The notes beneath the pieces are model-generated. The model ran no database searches and was not told where the DNA came from. It worked only from the letters and a program-made list of their open reading frames with translations. Positions 1 through 7,948 of a stretch of DNA of 16,458 nt are shown here, in pieces. The translations under genes and the position numbers were made by a program. The DNA is from Verrucomicrobiota bacterium (GTDB lineage Bacteria; Verrucomicrobiota; Verrucomicrobiia; Opitutales; Seribacteraceae). Position 1 is the first letter of the stretch, and every line of letters starts with the position of its first letter. The DNA is taken from positions 1-16,458 of the forward strand of contig JACNJI010000192.1 of assembly GCA_014382645.1 (NCBI GenBank). The letters are read 5' to 3'.

Positions 1-1
1 A

Positions 2-394
2 ACTGCTAACCACGAAATATTTGCAGTTTTTCAATACATCGGAATCGGTGAAGAGTTACCGGTAGCTCGTATCCCGGGATCGAACTACATTGGTTGGGAC
101 TGGTGGCGGTCAGAGTGGTTTGGTTCATACTGGCATCAAACCAGCACTCAATGGGTTTATCACGAAAATTTGGGTTGGGTGTTCTTGGTACCGTATTCAG
201 AAAATTCGATATGGATGTGGGTTGATTATCTAGGCGGATGGCATTGGACAGCAAAAGATATTTATCCATTCCTACACGACAGCAACACTTCGACTTGGTT
301 ATGGTTCGATTCAATTAAGTCTCGAACAAGTGGAATTCGTATGTTCTTCCGCTATCCCAACGGTCAAACATCGGGGAACTGGGAATCCAGATAA
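2..394 (+). CDS. Trp-rich surface-type protein, C-terminal part (5' end outside window)
   Basis: The frame is open from the window edge to a TAA at 392-394 and gives 130 residues without a start, so the gene begins upstream. Fourteen of the 130 residues are Trp, with many Tyr, Phe and Gly. Short units repeat in spirit: WVYHENLGWVF, then SIWMWVDYLGGWHWT, then YPFLHDSNTSTWLWF, and near the end MFFRYPNG followed by GNWES. I recognise this pattern (YHE-LGW, then a W/Y block, then YPFLY-like, then a terminal W-E) as a C-terminal domain seen on otherwise unrelated secreted or surface proteins of Opitutia-type Verrucomicrobiota; its function is unknown to me. The N-terminal part that would name the protein is missing. 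A short hairpin (412-425) lies 18 bp past the stop but lacks a T-run. High confidence that it is coding, moderate for the domain assignment. Confidence 0.75.
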   Translation, partial: TANHEIFAVFQYIGIGEELPVARIPGSNYIGWDWWRSEWFGSYWHQTSTQWVYHENLGWVFLVPYSENSIWMWVDYLGGWHWTAKDIYPFLHDSNTSTWLWFDSIKSRTSGIRMFFRYPNGQTSGNWESR

Positions 395-963
395 ACCCTA
401 ACCGAGAATTGACGGTAAAGACCGTTGCTAACGTATGCGTTGGTGATTCAACCTCCCATCGAGATTTCGCGTCCTACATAAGGGTTTATTGAAAACAACT
501 CTGTGCTGCCACTCTTCCGAGGAAAGTTTCGTAGAGCCTCGAAACTGCCAGGCTAATCGCATTTAAGAATGCCACAGGGGTACAATTCCCAAGCTGCATA
601 AAATAAAAAAGGATTTTCAACATTGGGCACGGGCAATTGAATTTCATTATCGAAAATACATGTTCCGTTCTCAGAACTTACTCCATTTAAGATCCAAGAC
701 GAAGGTGGGTAATGATAGTCCCGAAAAGTGATACATCTACAGAATTTCAAAGACTTATCAGGGACTAATCGATTGGCCGCGTAAAGTGTTCCTTGCAATG
801 AGAATTATAGAGAGAATACAAAAACATGGCCTATAGTATCTCGTCCCTACACCAATAATCTCATTCGCAAATTTGCGTTTCTAGGGACGACTGAGAGTCC
901 ACGCAGAGCTCTCATAACGAATGGCAGTATAAACAGACCGACGTGTTGAGCAATGTAAACGAA
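395..963. other. Gene-poor intergenic region
   Basis: About 570 bp lie between the Trp-rich gene and the terminator of the next gene, with no convincing coding sequence on either strand. It holds several small dyads: ACGGT-AAAG-ACCGT (412-425), GTTTCG/CGAAAC (526-545), and a 9-bp inverted repeat around a 12-bp palindrome (841-890). One 81-codon frame on - (553-798) starts at TTG without a ribosome binding site and resembles nothing I know. The region could be decayed sequence or hold regulatory or small-RNA elements; the sequence alone does not decide. Confidence 0.5.
841..890. repeat. Inverted repeat with nested palindrome
   Basis: Perfect 9-bp arms, TCGTCCCTA at 841-849 and TAGGGACGA at 882-890, enclose 32 bp that contain the perfect palindrome CGCAAATTTGCG at 866-877. 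No flanking duplication was noticed and no gene starts nearby. Arms or palindromes of this size occur by chance a few times in a window this long; their nesting is what makes the site worth recording. It could be an operator, a structured RNA or coincidence. Confidence 0.35.
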
Positions 964-996
964 AACAAAAAAACCTTCGCGTTTCCGCGAAGGGTT
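964..996 (-). terminator. Rho-independent terminator of the 1027-2985 gene
   Basis: Read on -, the stem CCTTCGCG / CGCGAAGG (986-993 with 974-981) closes a GAAA tetraloop (982-985). It is followed by eight T and a further T-rich stretch running to about 964. It lies about 33 bp past the TAG stop at 1027-1029. A G+C-rich stem, stable loop and U-tract make this the clearest terminator in the window. Confidence 0.85.
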
Positions 997-1026
997 AAAA
1001 GGTAATGAATAAAGTTTGTAGAAAAT

Positions 1027-2985
1027 CTACTTGATCGGGTTTTTTGCGTCAAGATAAGTCAGTACTCCACTGCCACCTGAATACCGAACGAGCAGGACAC
1101 CTGTATCAGACCCAATAACCTCGCCGTCCTGAGACGCATCTGCGGCACCCTCTTTTCTCCAACCCCCTCCACCGATGATCACTTGTGGTGCATAAGTGTA
1201 ACCGCTCCCAGGACTAGTCACGGTAATTCCAGTAACTTTACCGCCACCGACCGTTGCCGTACCTTTCCCACCAGCACCTCCACCGCCAAGGAAATAAACT
1301 TGTGCGGTGCCGCTGTAACCTGCTCCACCTTCTCCAGTCGACCAAGTCGGAGTACCGCTAGAGGAATCGAAGTTGAAACTACGTCTTTTTTTGATGACGA
1401 CGAAACCGGCCCCACTTGCTTCAACTGTAAATGTCTTGTTATGTTGACGAACTTTTAAACCGTTTCCAGCAGAAACATAGTTACGATCAATATCCAGTTC
1501 CTCACTTCCATCCTCATTGATTTTGCGACCACGAATATCATGAAATGTGATGGAAAATCCTGCGGCAGGACCCGTTCCGCCGATCGTCACTTTCGAATAA
1601 TCAGAAGCATTGGCTTCCGAATAAACAGTTGAGCCATTGGCACTACATGTTTGAATATTCGATACCGACCCAGTGGCCAAAGAGACATCGCTACTGGACA
1701 TCGTCCCGCCAGCGGGAGCTTTTGCAGATGCAGTAGCTACTCTCGTTATGCCGACGTTAACGCCGGACTTGTACCAATACTTCTTCCAAGTAGCGCCTTC
1801 GAGCAGAAATACATTGTCACCAGTATCTCCGCTGGCATCAGCAGTAGGTTTGAATTTGTCATTACCTGTCCCAATACTGGTTGGAGAGATCAATTCGGCA
1901 AAAAGAATATCCGTACCGAAAGGATTATTCATTACGAATTGTTTGCCGGCTGCGGGCAACTGCATTTTTTGGTCGGTAGATAGAACCGTACCATCCGACG
2001 CCAAGTTAAGCGCGGAATTAGTTCTGCGAGCGATAATGAATCCCTCGTCAGGCCAAACCACGGTATCGTTAGAAGGCGTTCTGGAGCGAATAAGTTGGTT
2101 GTACCATCCTTTACCGATACTACCAGCCCCGCCGAAATGATAGTAAGGAGCATAAAAACCAGATGCCATATCCCATAAATAAATAAGATCTCCACTGTAG
2201 GCGTTACCACTGGTAACAAGAGGGGTTTCCGTCCCAAATGTTTCACCCAACGTACTGGCTCTTATAATTTCGACCTCGAAATCCGTTTCGAAGATGCTGG
2301 AGATCGTTTCACTATTGGGATTGCTCACCGTAACAGTCGTTACTGAGTTAGCAGAGATAAGGAAAGAACGCCCTTCATAGTCGGATCCGCTCTCGGTGAC
2401 ACGAATGAGATAAGGTCCGCAATCCACCGTTACCTCCGGAACGCTCGTATAACCGGAACCTGCGTTAGTTATGGTAATACCAGTGATCTTGCCACCCGAG
2501 ACCGTAGCGGTAGCGGTAGCCGCGTCGTCACCCGAGTCTGGATCGCCAATCGTAATCGTGGGAGGGTTGGCGTTATCCAAGCCGGAACTTTCCGTATTGG
2601 TTCCTGAAATGGGATTGCCAGCTTCATCCGTAAGACCCGTAAGTGCACCTCCGCCAATTGCCGCTTTCAAATGAGCGACACCTGCGGCTAAGGCGTTTGG
2701 GACAAAAGGATTGATGGTATTACCATCGCTATCAGTGGTTGTCTCGAAGGTAAGGACATTTCCACTCACACTGGCAACCGCACCTTCATAAAACGGGTCA
2801 CCGGAAACTCCAATGCTGGCTACCTTGTAACTAGGAGTAGCAACAGTTCCCGCGGGAACGGACAGACTGGCAGCCCCGCTCACTTGAGCTACCTCATCAG
2901 CTGCGAGCGAGATGGTGAAAATGAAACCGAGCAGGAAAGAAAATGCTACGGCAAGTGGGTGATTTGTTTTAATCTTCATAGCCAT
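1027..2985 (-). CDS. Secreted TIGR02597-like protein with GSGY modules
   Basis: The start is taken at ATG 2985 (MAMKIK), with ATG 2979 (MKIK) equally possible; the frame continues upstream only to a TTG at 3039. A signal peptide follows: Lys near the N-terminus, a hydrophobic stretch (about residues 12-26), then a cut near SLAADE. The mature protein is rich in Gly, Ser and Thr. Segments such as YLIRVTESGSDYEGRSF (about 192-208), GDLIYLWDMASG and VWPDEGFIIARR (about 310-321) resemble the Verrucomicrobiota family TIGR02597, whose function is unknown. Two copies of a module of the form GGK-TGI-T-GSGYT-P-V occur at about 156-187 and 576-604; the first appears to interrupt the family region. A downstream terminator marks it as the last or only gene of its transcript. 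A nine-A tract on - (3049-3057) near TTGCAT (3039-3034) might be part of a promoter, but no good -10 fits. Probably secreted or at the outer membrane (inferred). Confidence 0.75.
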   Translation of the reverse strand: MAMKIKTNHPLAVAFSFLLGFIFTISLAADEVAQVSGAASLSVPAGTVATPSYKVASIGVSGDPFYEGAVASVSGNVLTFETTTDSDGNTINPFVPNALAAGVAHLKAAIGGGALTGLTDEAGNPISGTNTESSGLDNANPPTITIGDPDSGDDAATATATVSGGKITGITITNAGSGYTSVPEVTVDCGPYLIRVTESGSDYEGRSFLISANSVTTVTVSNPNSETISSIFETDFEVEIIRASTLGETFGTETPLVTSGNAYSGDLIYLWDMASGFYAPYYHFGGAGSIGKGWYNQLIRSRTPSNDTVVWPDEGFIIARRTNSALNLASDGTVLSTDQKMQLPAAGKQFVMNNPFGTDILFAELISPTSIGTGNDKFKPTADASGDTGDNVFLLEGATWKKYWYKSGVNVGITRVATASAKAPAGGTMSSSDVSLATGSVSNIQTCSANGSTVYSEANASDYSKVTIGGTGPAAGFSITFHDIRGRKINEDGSEELDIDRNYVSAGNGLKVRQHNKTFTVEASGAGFVVIKKRRSFNFDSSSGTPTWSTGEGGAGYSGTAQVYFLGGGGAGGKGTATVGGGKVTGITVTSPGSGYTYAPQVIIGGGGWRKEGAADASQDGEVIGSDTGVLLVRYSGGSGVLTYLDAKNPIK

Positions 2986-3093
2986 GAAGTGGTTAATTGT
3001 TAAGAAGCTAGCTTTATCTATATTAGCCAAACTATGCAAAATGATACGTTTTTTTTTAGTGAATTATCAAAGGAAATCTCACTTTGTTTCATT

Positions 3094-3120
3094 ATGCCTT
3101 ATGAATCAATGCCTTACGAA
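3094..3120. repeat. Two direct 12-bp repeats, period 15
   Basis: ATGCCTTATGAA (3094-3105) and ATGCCTTACGAA (3109-3120) match at 11 of 12 positions and are 15 bp apart. They sit in the 162-bp gap between the permease stop and the secreted-protein start, next to the palindrome TGAGAAAGTTCTCA (3122-3135). The gap is AT-rich. It could be a paired protein-binding site, or a chance duplication. Confidence 0.35.
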
Positions 3121-3147
3121 TTGAGAAAGTTCTCATTAAATTGCAAT

Positions 3148-4332
3148 TCAATCAGGTTTCGCCAACATCCAAGCACCCCCGCACGCACAAAGTGCATTTG
3201 GACACCAAGACCAAAGAGCAGGCCGAAGGTTACTGAAATCGCGTAGCGCTTCTGGCAGAAAAGTAACCAGAAAGAAATAAAACATCGCGAAACAGAGAGC
3301 GATACCGGCGTTGAGCATGGTTTCTCGACGACCGACCCGGAGGGACAACGGCAATGCCATAATCGCCAAACAAATGGGAGAACATCCCAGGGCCAGGTTC
3401 TTGTTGAGAAGGATGGCAATATCAAGGCGTTGGTCTTCGTTGGCGGGATCGAGATAGGCTTGATACAACTGGGAATAGCCTAGTCTTTTAAAGTTAGTGC
3501 CGGAAGAGCCGTCGTTGAGAGGCAGTTCGAGAGGTTCGCTCCATGACTCGAAGGAAACGAAAGACGGGCTGCGGGCGCTTCCGGAAACCGAGGAGTTGAA
3601 GTCTCCCTCAAGGTCTATTCCCTCTAAATACAAAGCTAATACGCCCCGAACGGTATCGCGACGAACTGTTGCGGATCGAGCGGAGAGCACTCCCACCATG
3701 CGGTCTGAATCATCACGAAAGGAAAGTCTCAAATCTCGCCAAACATCGCCTTCCACATTACCCGCCGCAAGTCCGCATCGCCTGATCTCGGGTCCCATCA
3801 GCGAGCGTAAAGCGGCTGAAGAATCTTGAGCTTTTCCTTCCTCGGCTACGGGAGGGATATCGAAGGTCAGAACACCGTCACGTTTCAATATGATATCGAG
3901 GCTGTTCAAAACGATTTCGGTTTTTCGCAAATCAAAGAGCGCTCGACTGCGAGGTCCCCACTCCCCGACCAAAAAGACACTGAGCACCGAAAACAAGAGT
4001 GCGAGCAATACTACGGGGTAAAGTACCGTCCACACGCCTAGACCCACGGTACGCATGGCTAGAATTTCCTTGTCGGCCGCCATTCGCCCGAGCGAGAGAA
4101 GAAGCCCTACCACAAACCCCAAGGGCAAGGCATAGGCGGCGGCATAGGGTATCAATAATCCGGACAGGGTGAAAAAGCTTTCGGGCGAATGGAAAAGAGC
4201 CTGAAGGAAATATTCGTCGTTCCGGACGACATTTCCATAAAATAAAATCACACACACTACGGCAAAAGAAACCGAGGTAGCTATGCTCACTTCTCTGAAC
4301 AAGTAACGAAAAAGTAGTGAACTTCTGATCAT
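3148..4332 (-). CDS. LptF/LptG-family LPS export permease
   Basis: 394 residues, a normal size for the YjgP/YjgQ (LptF/LptG) family. These inner-membrane subunits work with the ATPase LptB to pull LPS from the inner membrane into the Lpt bridge. The layout fits: an N-terminal RSSLLFRYLFRE segment leads into the first membrane helix (about 15-36), two more follow (about 55-84 and 97-124), then a long soluble beta-rich part (about 130-300), then three C-terminal helices (about 310-330, 338-362, 370-390). The ADKEILAMRTVG stretch after the second helix matches the conserved cytoplasmic loop of the family. I cannot say whether it is the F or G paralogue; the partner is not in the window. Its ATG overlaps the kdsB stop (ATGA), so translation is probably coupled. 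No good terminator follows, only a 14-bp palindrome without a T-run. Confidence 0.85.
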   Translation of the reverse strand: MIRSSLLFRYLFREVSIATSVSFAVVCVILFYGNVVRNDEYFLQALFHSPESFFTLSGLLIPYAAAYALPLGFVVGLLLSLGRMAADKEILAMRTVGLGVWTVLYPVVLLALLFSVLSVFLVGEWGPRSRALFDLRKTEIVLNSLDIILKRDGVLTFDIPPVAEEGKAQDSSAALRSLMGPEIRRCGLAAGNVEGDVWRDLRLSFRDDSDRMVGVLSARSATVRRDTVRGVLALYLEGIDLEGDFNSSVSGSARSPSFVSFESWSEPLELPLNDGSSGTNFKRLGYSQLYQAYLDPANEDQRLDIAILLNKNLALGCSPICLAIMALPLSLRVGRRETMLNAGIALCFAMFYFFLVTFLPEALRDFSNLRPALWSWCPNALCACGGAWMLAKPD

Positions 4333-5102
4333 CCGGCTTCTGCTTCCGCAGCAAGGAGCAAAGGAGCAACCCGCACCAAGTCCTCGGGAGTGTCGACCCC
4401 GATGGAAAGATCCTCGGTCAACACCACGGCAATACGACGCCCGTGTTCCAACGCCCGCAATTGTTCGAGCTTTTCAACCTTTTCCAGATTCCCTTGCGGG
4501 AGTGCGGTAAAGGCACGAAGAAATTCAGCCGTGTAGCCATATATTCCGAGGTGACGAAGCAAGGGCAGGGTCTTCTTTTCCACCTCTTCCACATCATCTC
4601 GTGGATAAGGAATCGATGCCCGCGAAAAATACATCGCAAATCCATTAGCGTCACGCACCACCTTCACGACATTCGAATCTTGAAAGTCTTCCGAGTTGAG
4701 GATGGGAGTGGCCAAAGTGGACATATCTGCCTCGGGTTTTTCAATCGCTTCCGTCAAGGCGAGGATTTGACTGCGAGTGACAAGAGGTTCATCAGCCTGA
4801 ACGTTGATTAATCGCACCGCTCCGATAGTCTCGTTGGCTGCCGCGATGCGGTCTGTGCCGCTCGGCAAGTCCGGATTGGTAAGAATAGTGGAAAAACCCG
4901 CGTTGCTCAAGACGTCGCTGATCTCCTCGCTGTCCACCGCAAACCAAAGAGGAAACTCGGGAGCTTCTCGAGCGATTCGCATGGCTGTCCAGAGAACTAG
5001 GGGTTTCCCGGACACCTCCGCCAAAAGTTTGCCGGGGAAGCGAGCAGAAGCCAACCGGGCCGGCACCACGATTACGGTTTGCGGCGTCAAGGAGTGATCC
5101 AT
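4329..5102 (-). CDS. kdsB: 3-deoxy-manno-octulosonate cytidylyltransferase (CMP-KDO synthetase)
   Basis: KdsB activates KDO with CTP to CMP-KDO in the cytoplasm, the donor for the inner core of LPS. The 257 residues follow the family closely: VVPARLASARFPGKLL (about 12-27) binds nucleotide, SGTDR (about 81-85), NVQADEP (100-106, usually NVQGDEP, so Gly is Ala here), YFSRASIPYPRD (about 158-169), HLGIYGY (about 184-190), LEQLRALEHG and GVDTPEDL near the end. The start at 5102 is preferred because AAAGG lies 4 bp and AAGG 9 bp upstream and the length fits. An ATG at 5144 would add 14 unmatched residues. The stop overlaps the permease start, so the two form an LPS unit divergent from trpB. Confidence 0.93.
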   Translation of the reverse strand: MDHSLTPQTVIVVPARLASARFPGKLLAEVSGKPLVLWTAMRIAREAPEFPLWFAVDSEEISDVLSNAGFSTILTNPDLPSGTDRIAAANETIGAVRLINVQADEPLVTRSQILALTEAIEKPEADMSTLATPILNSEDFQDSNVVKVVRDANGFAMYFSRASIPYPRDDVEEVEKKTLPLLRHLGIYGYTAEFLRAFTALPQGNLEKVEKLEQLRALEHGRRIAVVLTEDLSIGVDTPEDLVRVAPLLLAAEAEAG

Positions 5103-5111
5103 AGCACCTTT

Positions 5112-5141
5112 CCTTGCCGACAATTCCCTCGACAGGCAAGG
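5112..5141 (-). promoter_or_regulatory. Inverted repeat at the kdsB ribosome binding site
   Basis: CCTTGCC (5112-5118) and GGCAAGG (5135-5141) form a 7-bp stem with a 16-nt loop in the presumed kdsB leader. The 3' arm on - contains the AAGG at 5115-5112, one of two Shine-Dalgarno-like motifs. The closer AAAGG stays free. A role in setting kdsB translation is possible but speculative. Confidence 0.3.
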
Positions 5142-5162
5142 CATTCCTGAGAGAGGGCTTTC

Positions 5163-5190
5163 TTGACGAAACGGGTCTTTTAGACAGAAT
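5163..5190 (+). promoter_or_regulatory. Possible trpB promoter
   Basis: TTGACG (5163-5168, five of six to the -35 consensus) is followed after 16 bp by CAGAAT (5185-5190, four of six to TATAAT). It lies just upstream of the trpB ATG, so the leader would be only a few bases long. The -10 is weak; treat it as a candidate. Confidence 0.35.
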
Positions 5191-5202
5191 GATGATTCTT
5201 AC

Positions 5203-6441
5203 ATGAATTCCGCAACCCTATCGACACCCACTCTGGATCGTTTTTCCCTGCCCGACCGGCATGGCCGTTTTGGTCCCTACGGGGGTGCATTCGTGCCCGA
5301 GACACTGGCTCACCCGCTACAACAGCTCACCGCTGCCTACGAGGAGACGAAGAACGATCCCGTATTCCAGAAAGAGCTAAAGCAACAATTGAAGAGTTTC
5401 GCGGGACGCCCCACCGGGTTGTACTTTGCCGAACGCCTGACTCGTGAATTGGGAGGAGCCAAGATTTACCTGAAGCGCGAGGACATGCTCCATACGGGTG
5501 CCCACAAGATCAACAATGCTCTAGGTCAAGCTTTGCTGGCCAAAAAGATGGGCAAGAGCCGCATTATCGCAGAGACTGGAGCCGGGCAACACGGCATCGC
5601 GACTGCAGCGGTCTGCGCGCGTTTTGGATTCGACTGCGTAATCTACATGGGAGCAGAGGACATGCGGCGACAGGCTCTGAACGTATTTCGAATGCGCTTG
5701 AGTGGGGCCGAGGTACGAAGCGTGGAAGCGGGGAACCGCACACTCAAGGAAGCTATCAACGAAGCCATGCGCGATTGGGTCACCAATGTTAGGAGCACTC
5801 ATTACATTTTGGGCTCGGCGCTGGGTGCGCACCCCTACCCCGGGATGGTTCGTGATTTCCATCGAGTTATAAGCACGGAAACCAAAGAACAAATCTTAGA
5901 TCTCGAGGGGCGACTGCCCGATGAGATGGTCGCCTGCGTGGGCGGTGGCAGCAACGCCATCGGCTTCTTCTTCGATTTTTTGGAAGAGGAGGCAGTTCGC
6001 CTAGTGGGAGTGGAAGCAGGTGGACGCAACCTAGAGGATGGCCAACACGCGGCTCGATTCGAGGGGGGGCGACTGGGCGTGCTTCAGGGTTGCAAGACCT
6101 GGATTCTCCAAAATGACGACGGCCAGATAAATCAGACCCACTCCGTCTCCGCAGGTCTAGATTACGCCGCCATCGGTCCCGAACACGCCTATTATCGGGA
6201 CAGAGGCCGTATAGACTTTACCCATGCGGGAGACGACGACGCCCTACACGCCTTCCGCAAGCTGTCCGAGACCGAAGGCATTCTGCCAGCACTGGAATCG
6301 TCTCACGGGCTCGCATACGCCTTTAGAAGAGCTAAAGAAATGCCGCAGGATTCAATACTTTGCGTAAACCTAAGCGGGCGTGGAGACAAAGATGCGATGG
6401 AAGCGGCTCGCATCTTAGGTGAAGAAGCCCTAATGCCATGA
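5203..6441 (+). CDS. trpB: Tryptophan synthase beta subunit
   Basis: TrpB joins indole and L-serine to L-tryptophan with PLP; with TrpA it forms the alpha2-beta2 complex that channels indole. The 412 residues match the classical TrpB1 type: [13 protein letters not shown] (23-35), [15 protein letters not shown] with the PLP lysine at 102, catalytic Glu in ETGAGQHG (E124), the phosphate loop GGGSNA (247-252), and SGRGDKD (391-397). The stretch [12 protein letters not shown] differs from the common GLDYPG-GPEHA, but the active-site residues I can place are present. The start has no strong ribosome binding site; MNSATL precedes the family N-terminus by a normal distance. trpA does not follow. Instead yicC starts inside the stop codon region (ATGA overlap), so the two are probably co-translated. 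Confidence 0.96.
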   Translation: MNSATLSTPTLDRFSLPDRHGRFGPYGGAFVPETLAHPLQQLTAAYEETKNDPVFQKELKQQLKSFAGRPTGLYFAERLTRELGGAKIYLKREDMLHTGAHKINNALGQALLAKKMGKSRIIAETGAGQHGIATAAVCARFGFDCVIYMGAEDMRRQALNVFRMRLSGAEVRSVEAGNRTLKEAINEAMRDWVTNVRSTHYILGSALGAHPYPGMVRDFHRVISTETKEQILDLEGRLPDEMVACVGGGSNAIGFFFDFLEEEAVRLVGVEAGGRNLEDGQHAARFEGGRLGVLQGCKTWILQNDDGQINQTHSVSAGLDYAAIGPEHAYYRDRGRIDFTHAGDDDALHAFRKLSETEGILPALESSHGLAYAFRRAKEMPQDSILCVNLSGRGDKDAMEAARILGEEALMP

Positions 6442-7313
6442 ACAGCATGACGGGCTTTGGGCGAAGTTGCTTTCGCCATGAACAATTCAATATCATCCTT
6501 GAGGTTTCCTCGGTAAACAAACGTCATTTTGAAGCGGTTTGCTCACTGCCTAAGGAGTGGCAAACCCTCGAGCGGGCATTATTGGAACGGGCTCGGGGAA
6601 AGATCCAGCGAGGACGCCTGCGTATCCATGTCCGCCCTGAAGAGGCAAGCGTACAAAACAGCTCGGATGATTGGATTGAGAAAAATCTTGCCGCGGACTT
6701 GGATAAACTCGAAGCGTTTGCCAAAACTCGCGGTATCCCTTTCGAACCGGACGCCCATTTGATTGCTCGCCTAGCATCCTCTCGGCGAACCGAGAGTGGT
6801 CTCCCGTCTGCAGATAGTGTCGAATCCGAACTACTGAAAGCGGCCGACAAGGCTCTACAGGATCTCGTGACCATGCGGGCCGAAGAAGGTAAAAGGCTGG
6901 CGGAAGATCTATTCGCGCGCATTGCCACGCTCGAAACATTCGCAGCGGACATAGCAATTTCGGCAAAAGACACTGCGAATGAATGGCGAGACAGGCTTCT
7001 CGAACGGCTCCGCAAGGCCGAGTTATCGATCGATCTCGATGACGAGCGAGTCCTCAAGGAGTTTACGCTTTTCGCCGACAAGGCAGACATCTCGGAGGAA
7101 ATCACTCGTTTACGTAGCCACTGCATCCAATTCCGAGAGAGCTTGGATACGAAAGATGCAGTCGGTCGTAAGCTCGAATTTATTCTTCAAGAGATTTCTC
7201 GCGAGTTGAACACACTATGTGCGAAAGCCTCTCGACCGGAAACCAATCGCCTCGGACTGGACGCCCGGAACGAAGTGGAAAAGCTACGCGAACAAGTCTT
7301 GAACTTGGAGTAA
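6438..7313 (+). CDS. yicC: YicC/YloC-family endoribonuclease
   Basis: 291 residues, typical of YicC, a family of stress-linked endoribonucleases involved in RNA turnover (in E. coli YicC affects the small RNA RyhB). The N-terminus [10 protein letters not shown] is the family hallmark, followed by the N-terminal domain with [11 protein letters not shown] (about 22-32). The C-terminal DUF1732 region carries [21 protein letters not shown] (about 237-257) and ends [16 protein letters not shown]. The middle is charged and likely helical. The ATG overlaps the trpB TGA, fixing the start and indicating coupling. The usual neighbour gmk (guanylate kinase) does not follow. It converges on lspA, with a small dyad (7321-7340) between them. 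Confidence 0.93.
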   Translation: MNSMTGFGRSCFRHEQFNIILEVSSVNKRHFEAVCSLPKEWQTLERALLERARGKIQRGRLRIHVRPEEASVQNSSDDWIEKNLAADLDKLEAFAKTRGIPFEPDAHLIARLASSRRTESGLPSADSVESELLKAADKALQDLVTMRAEEGKRLAEDLFARIATLETFAADIAISAKDTANEWRDRLLERLRKAELSIDLDDERVLKEFTLFADKADISEEITRLRSHCIQFRESLDTKDAVGRKLEFILQEISRELNTLCAKASRPETNRLGLDARNEVEKLREQVLNLE

Positions 7314-7320
7314 GTAGAAA

Positions 7321-7340
7321 GGTGAGGTAGCCCCTTCACC
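7321..7340. terminator. Possible terminator between convergent yicC and lspA
   Basis: GGTGAGG and CCTTCACC form an imperfect stem with one bulged base, 8 bp after the yicC stop. On + it is followed by a T/C-rich stretch (ATCCTTATTTCTCTCTC), not a clean T-run. The position between convergent genes supports a terminator; the structure itself is weak. Confidence 0.35.
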
Positions 7341-7364
7341 ATCCTTATTTCTCTCTCCACGCGC

Positions 7365-7907
7365 CTACGAGTCGGAGCTATTGGTCGTCTCCGATGCCAA
7401 CGCTGCTTTCTTCTCTTCAGCCGCTTCACGAAATCCACGAATCACATAGCTAATGACTCCCAAGAAGATAAAGGAGTCGGCCAAATTGAATATCGGGTAA
7501 TCATACTCCAGAAGTGGAAGGTAAACATCTAAAAAGTCCACCACCTCGGCAGGTGTCCGAAATAGCCTGTCGCAAAGGTTCCCGGCGATGCCACCGGCAA
7601 TACTGCCAAAAATAATTTGAGGTCCAACCTTTTCAAGCTCAAGGCTGTGGCGAAAGAAATAAATGCTGATCAAGGCTACAAAAGCAAGCACAGTAAGTAC
7701 CCCCGGATAATCGGAAAACATGCTCCATGCGGCTCCGGGATTGGTGATGTAAGTCAATTCGAGGAACGCTTCCGGACCATCAACGTAGTCCAACACCAAC
7801 ACGGGATGCTCTCTCCATGCCGCCGCATTTCCCTGAGCCCAAGACTTCGTTACTTGATCCGCGGCAAGGACGCCTAGGCAAAAAGCCCAAAAACGGACTG
7901 CGCTCAT
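7365..7907 (-). CDS. lspA: Signal peptidase II (prolipoprotein signal peptidase)
   Basis: LspA is an inner-membrane aspartyl protease that removes the signal peptide from diacylated prolipoproteins. The 180 residues show every family block: DQVTK (17-21), TNPGAAWSMF (55-64), GGIAGNLCDRL (105-115), VVDFLDVYL with catalytic Asp124, and FNLADSFIFLG with catalytic Asp144. Four hydrophobic segments match the four-helix topology. The C-terminus ends in a short polar tail. It is third in the ileS operon: 41 bp separate it from the DksA-like gene. ileS-lspA proximity is widespread in bacteria. The start has no clear Shine-Dalgarno sequence, but MSAVRFWAF fits the family N-terminus. Confidence 0.95.
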   Translation of the reverse strand: MSAVRFWAFCLGVLAADQVTKSWAQGNAAAWREHPVLVLDYVDGPEAFLELTYITNPGAAWSMFSDYPGVLTVLAFVALISIYFFRHSLELEKVGPQIIFGSIAGGIAGNLCDRLFRTPAEVVDFLDVYLPLLEYDYPIFNLADSFIFLGVISYVIRGFREAAEEKKAALASETTNSSDS

Positions 7908-7948
7908 CGTATTTTAGTTTGTTGAATCATGGAACCCGTGCGAAAGGC

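Noticed and set aside
412..425. Hairpin after the Trp-rich gene as a terminator
   Set aside because: The stem is only 5 bp and no T-run follows.
553..798. 81-codon open frame on -
   Set aside because: It starts at TTG with no ribosome binding site, is bounded by an upstream stop, resembles no family I know, and lies in a stretch with many small dyads. Not enough to call a gene.
6524..7126. 200-codon open frame on - inside yicC
   Set aside because: Ser/Arg-rich translation typical of an antisense shadow; yicC on + is clearly real.
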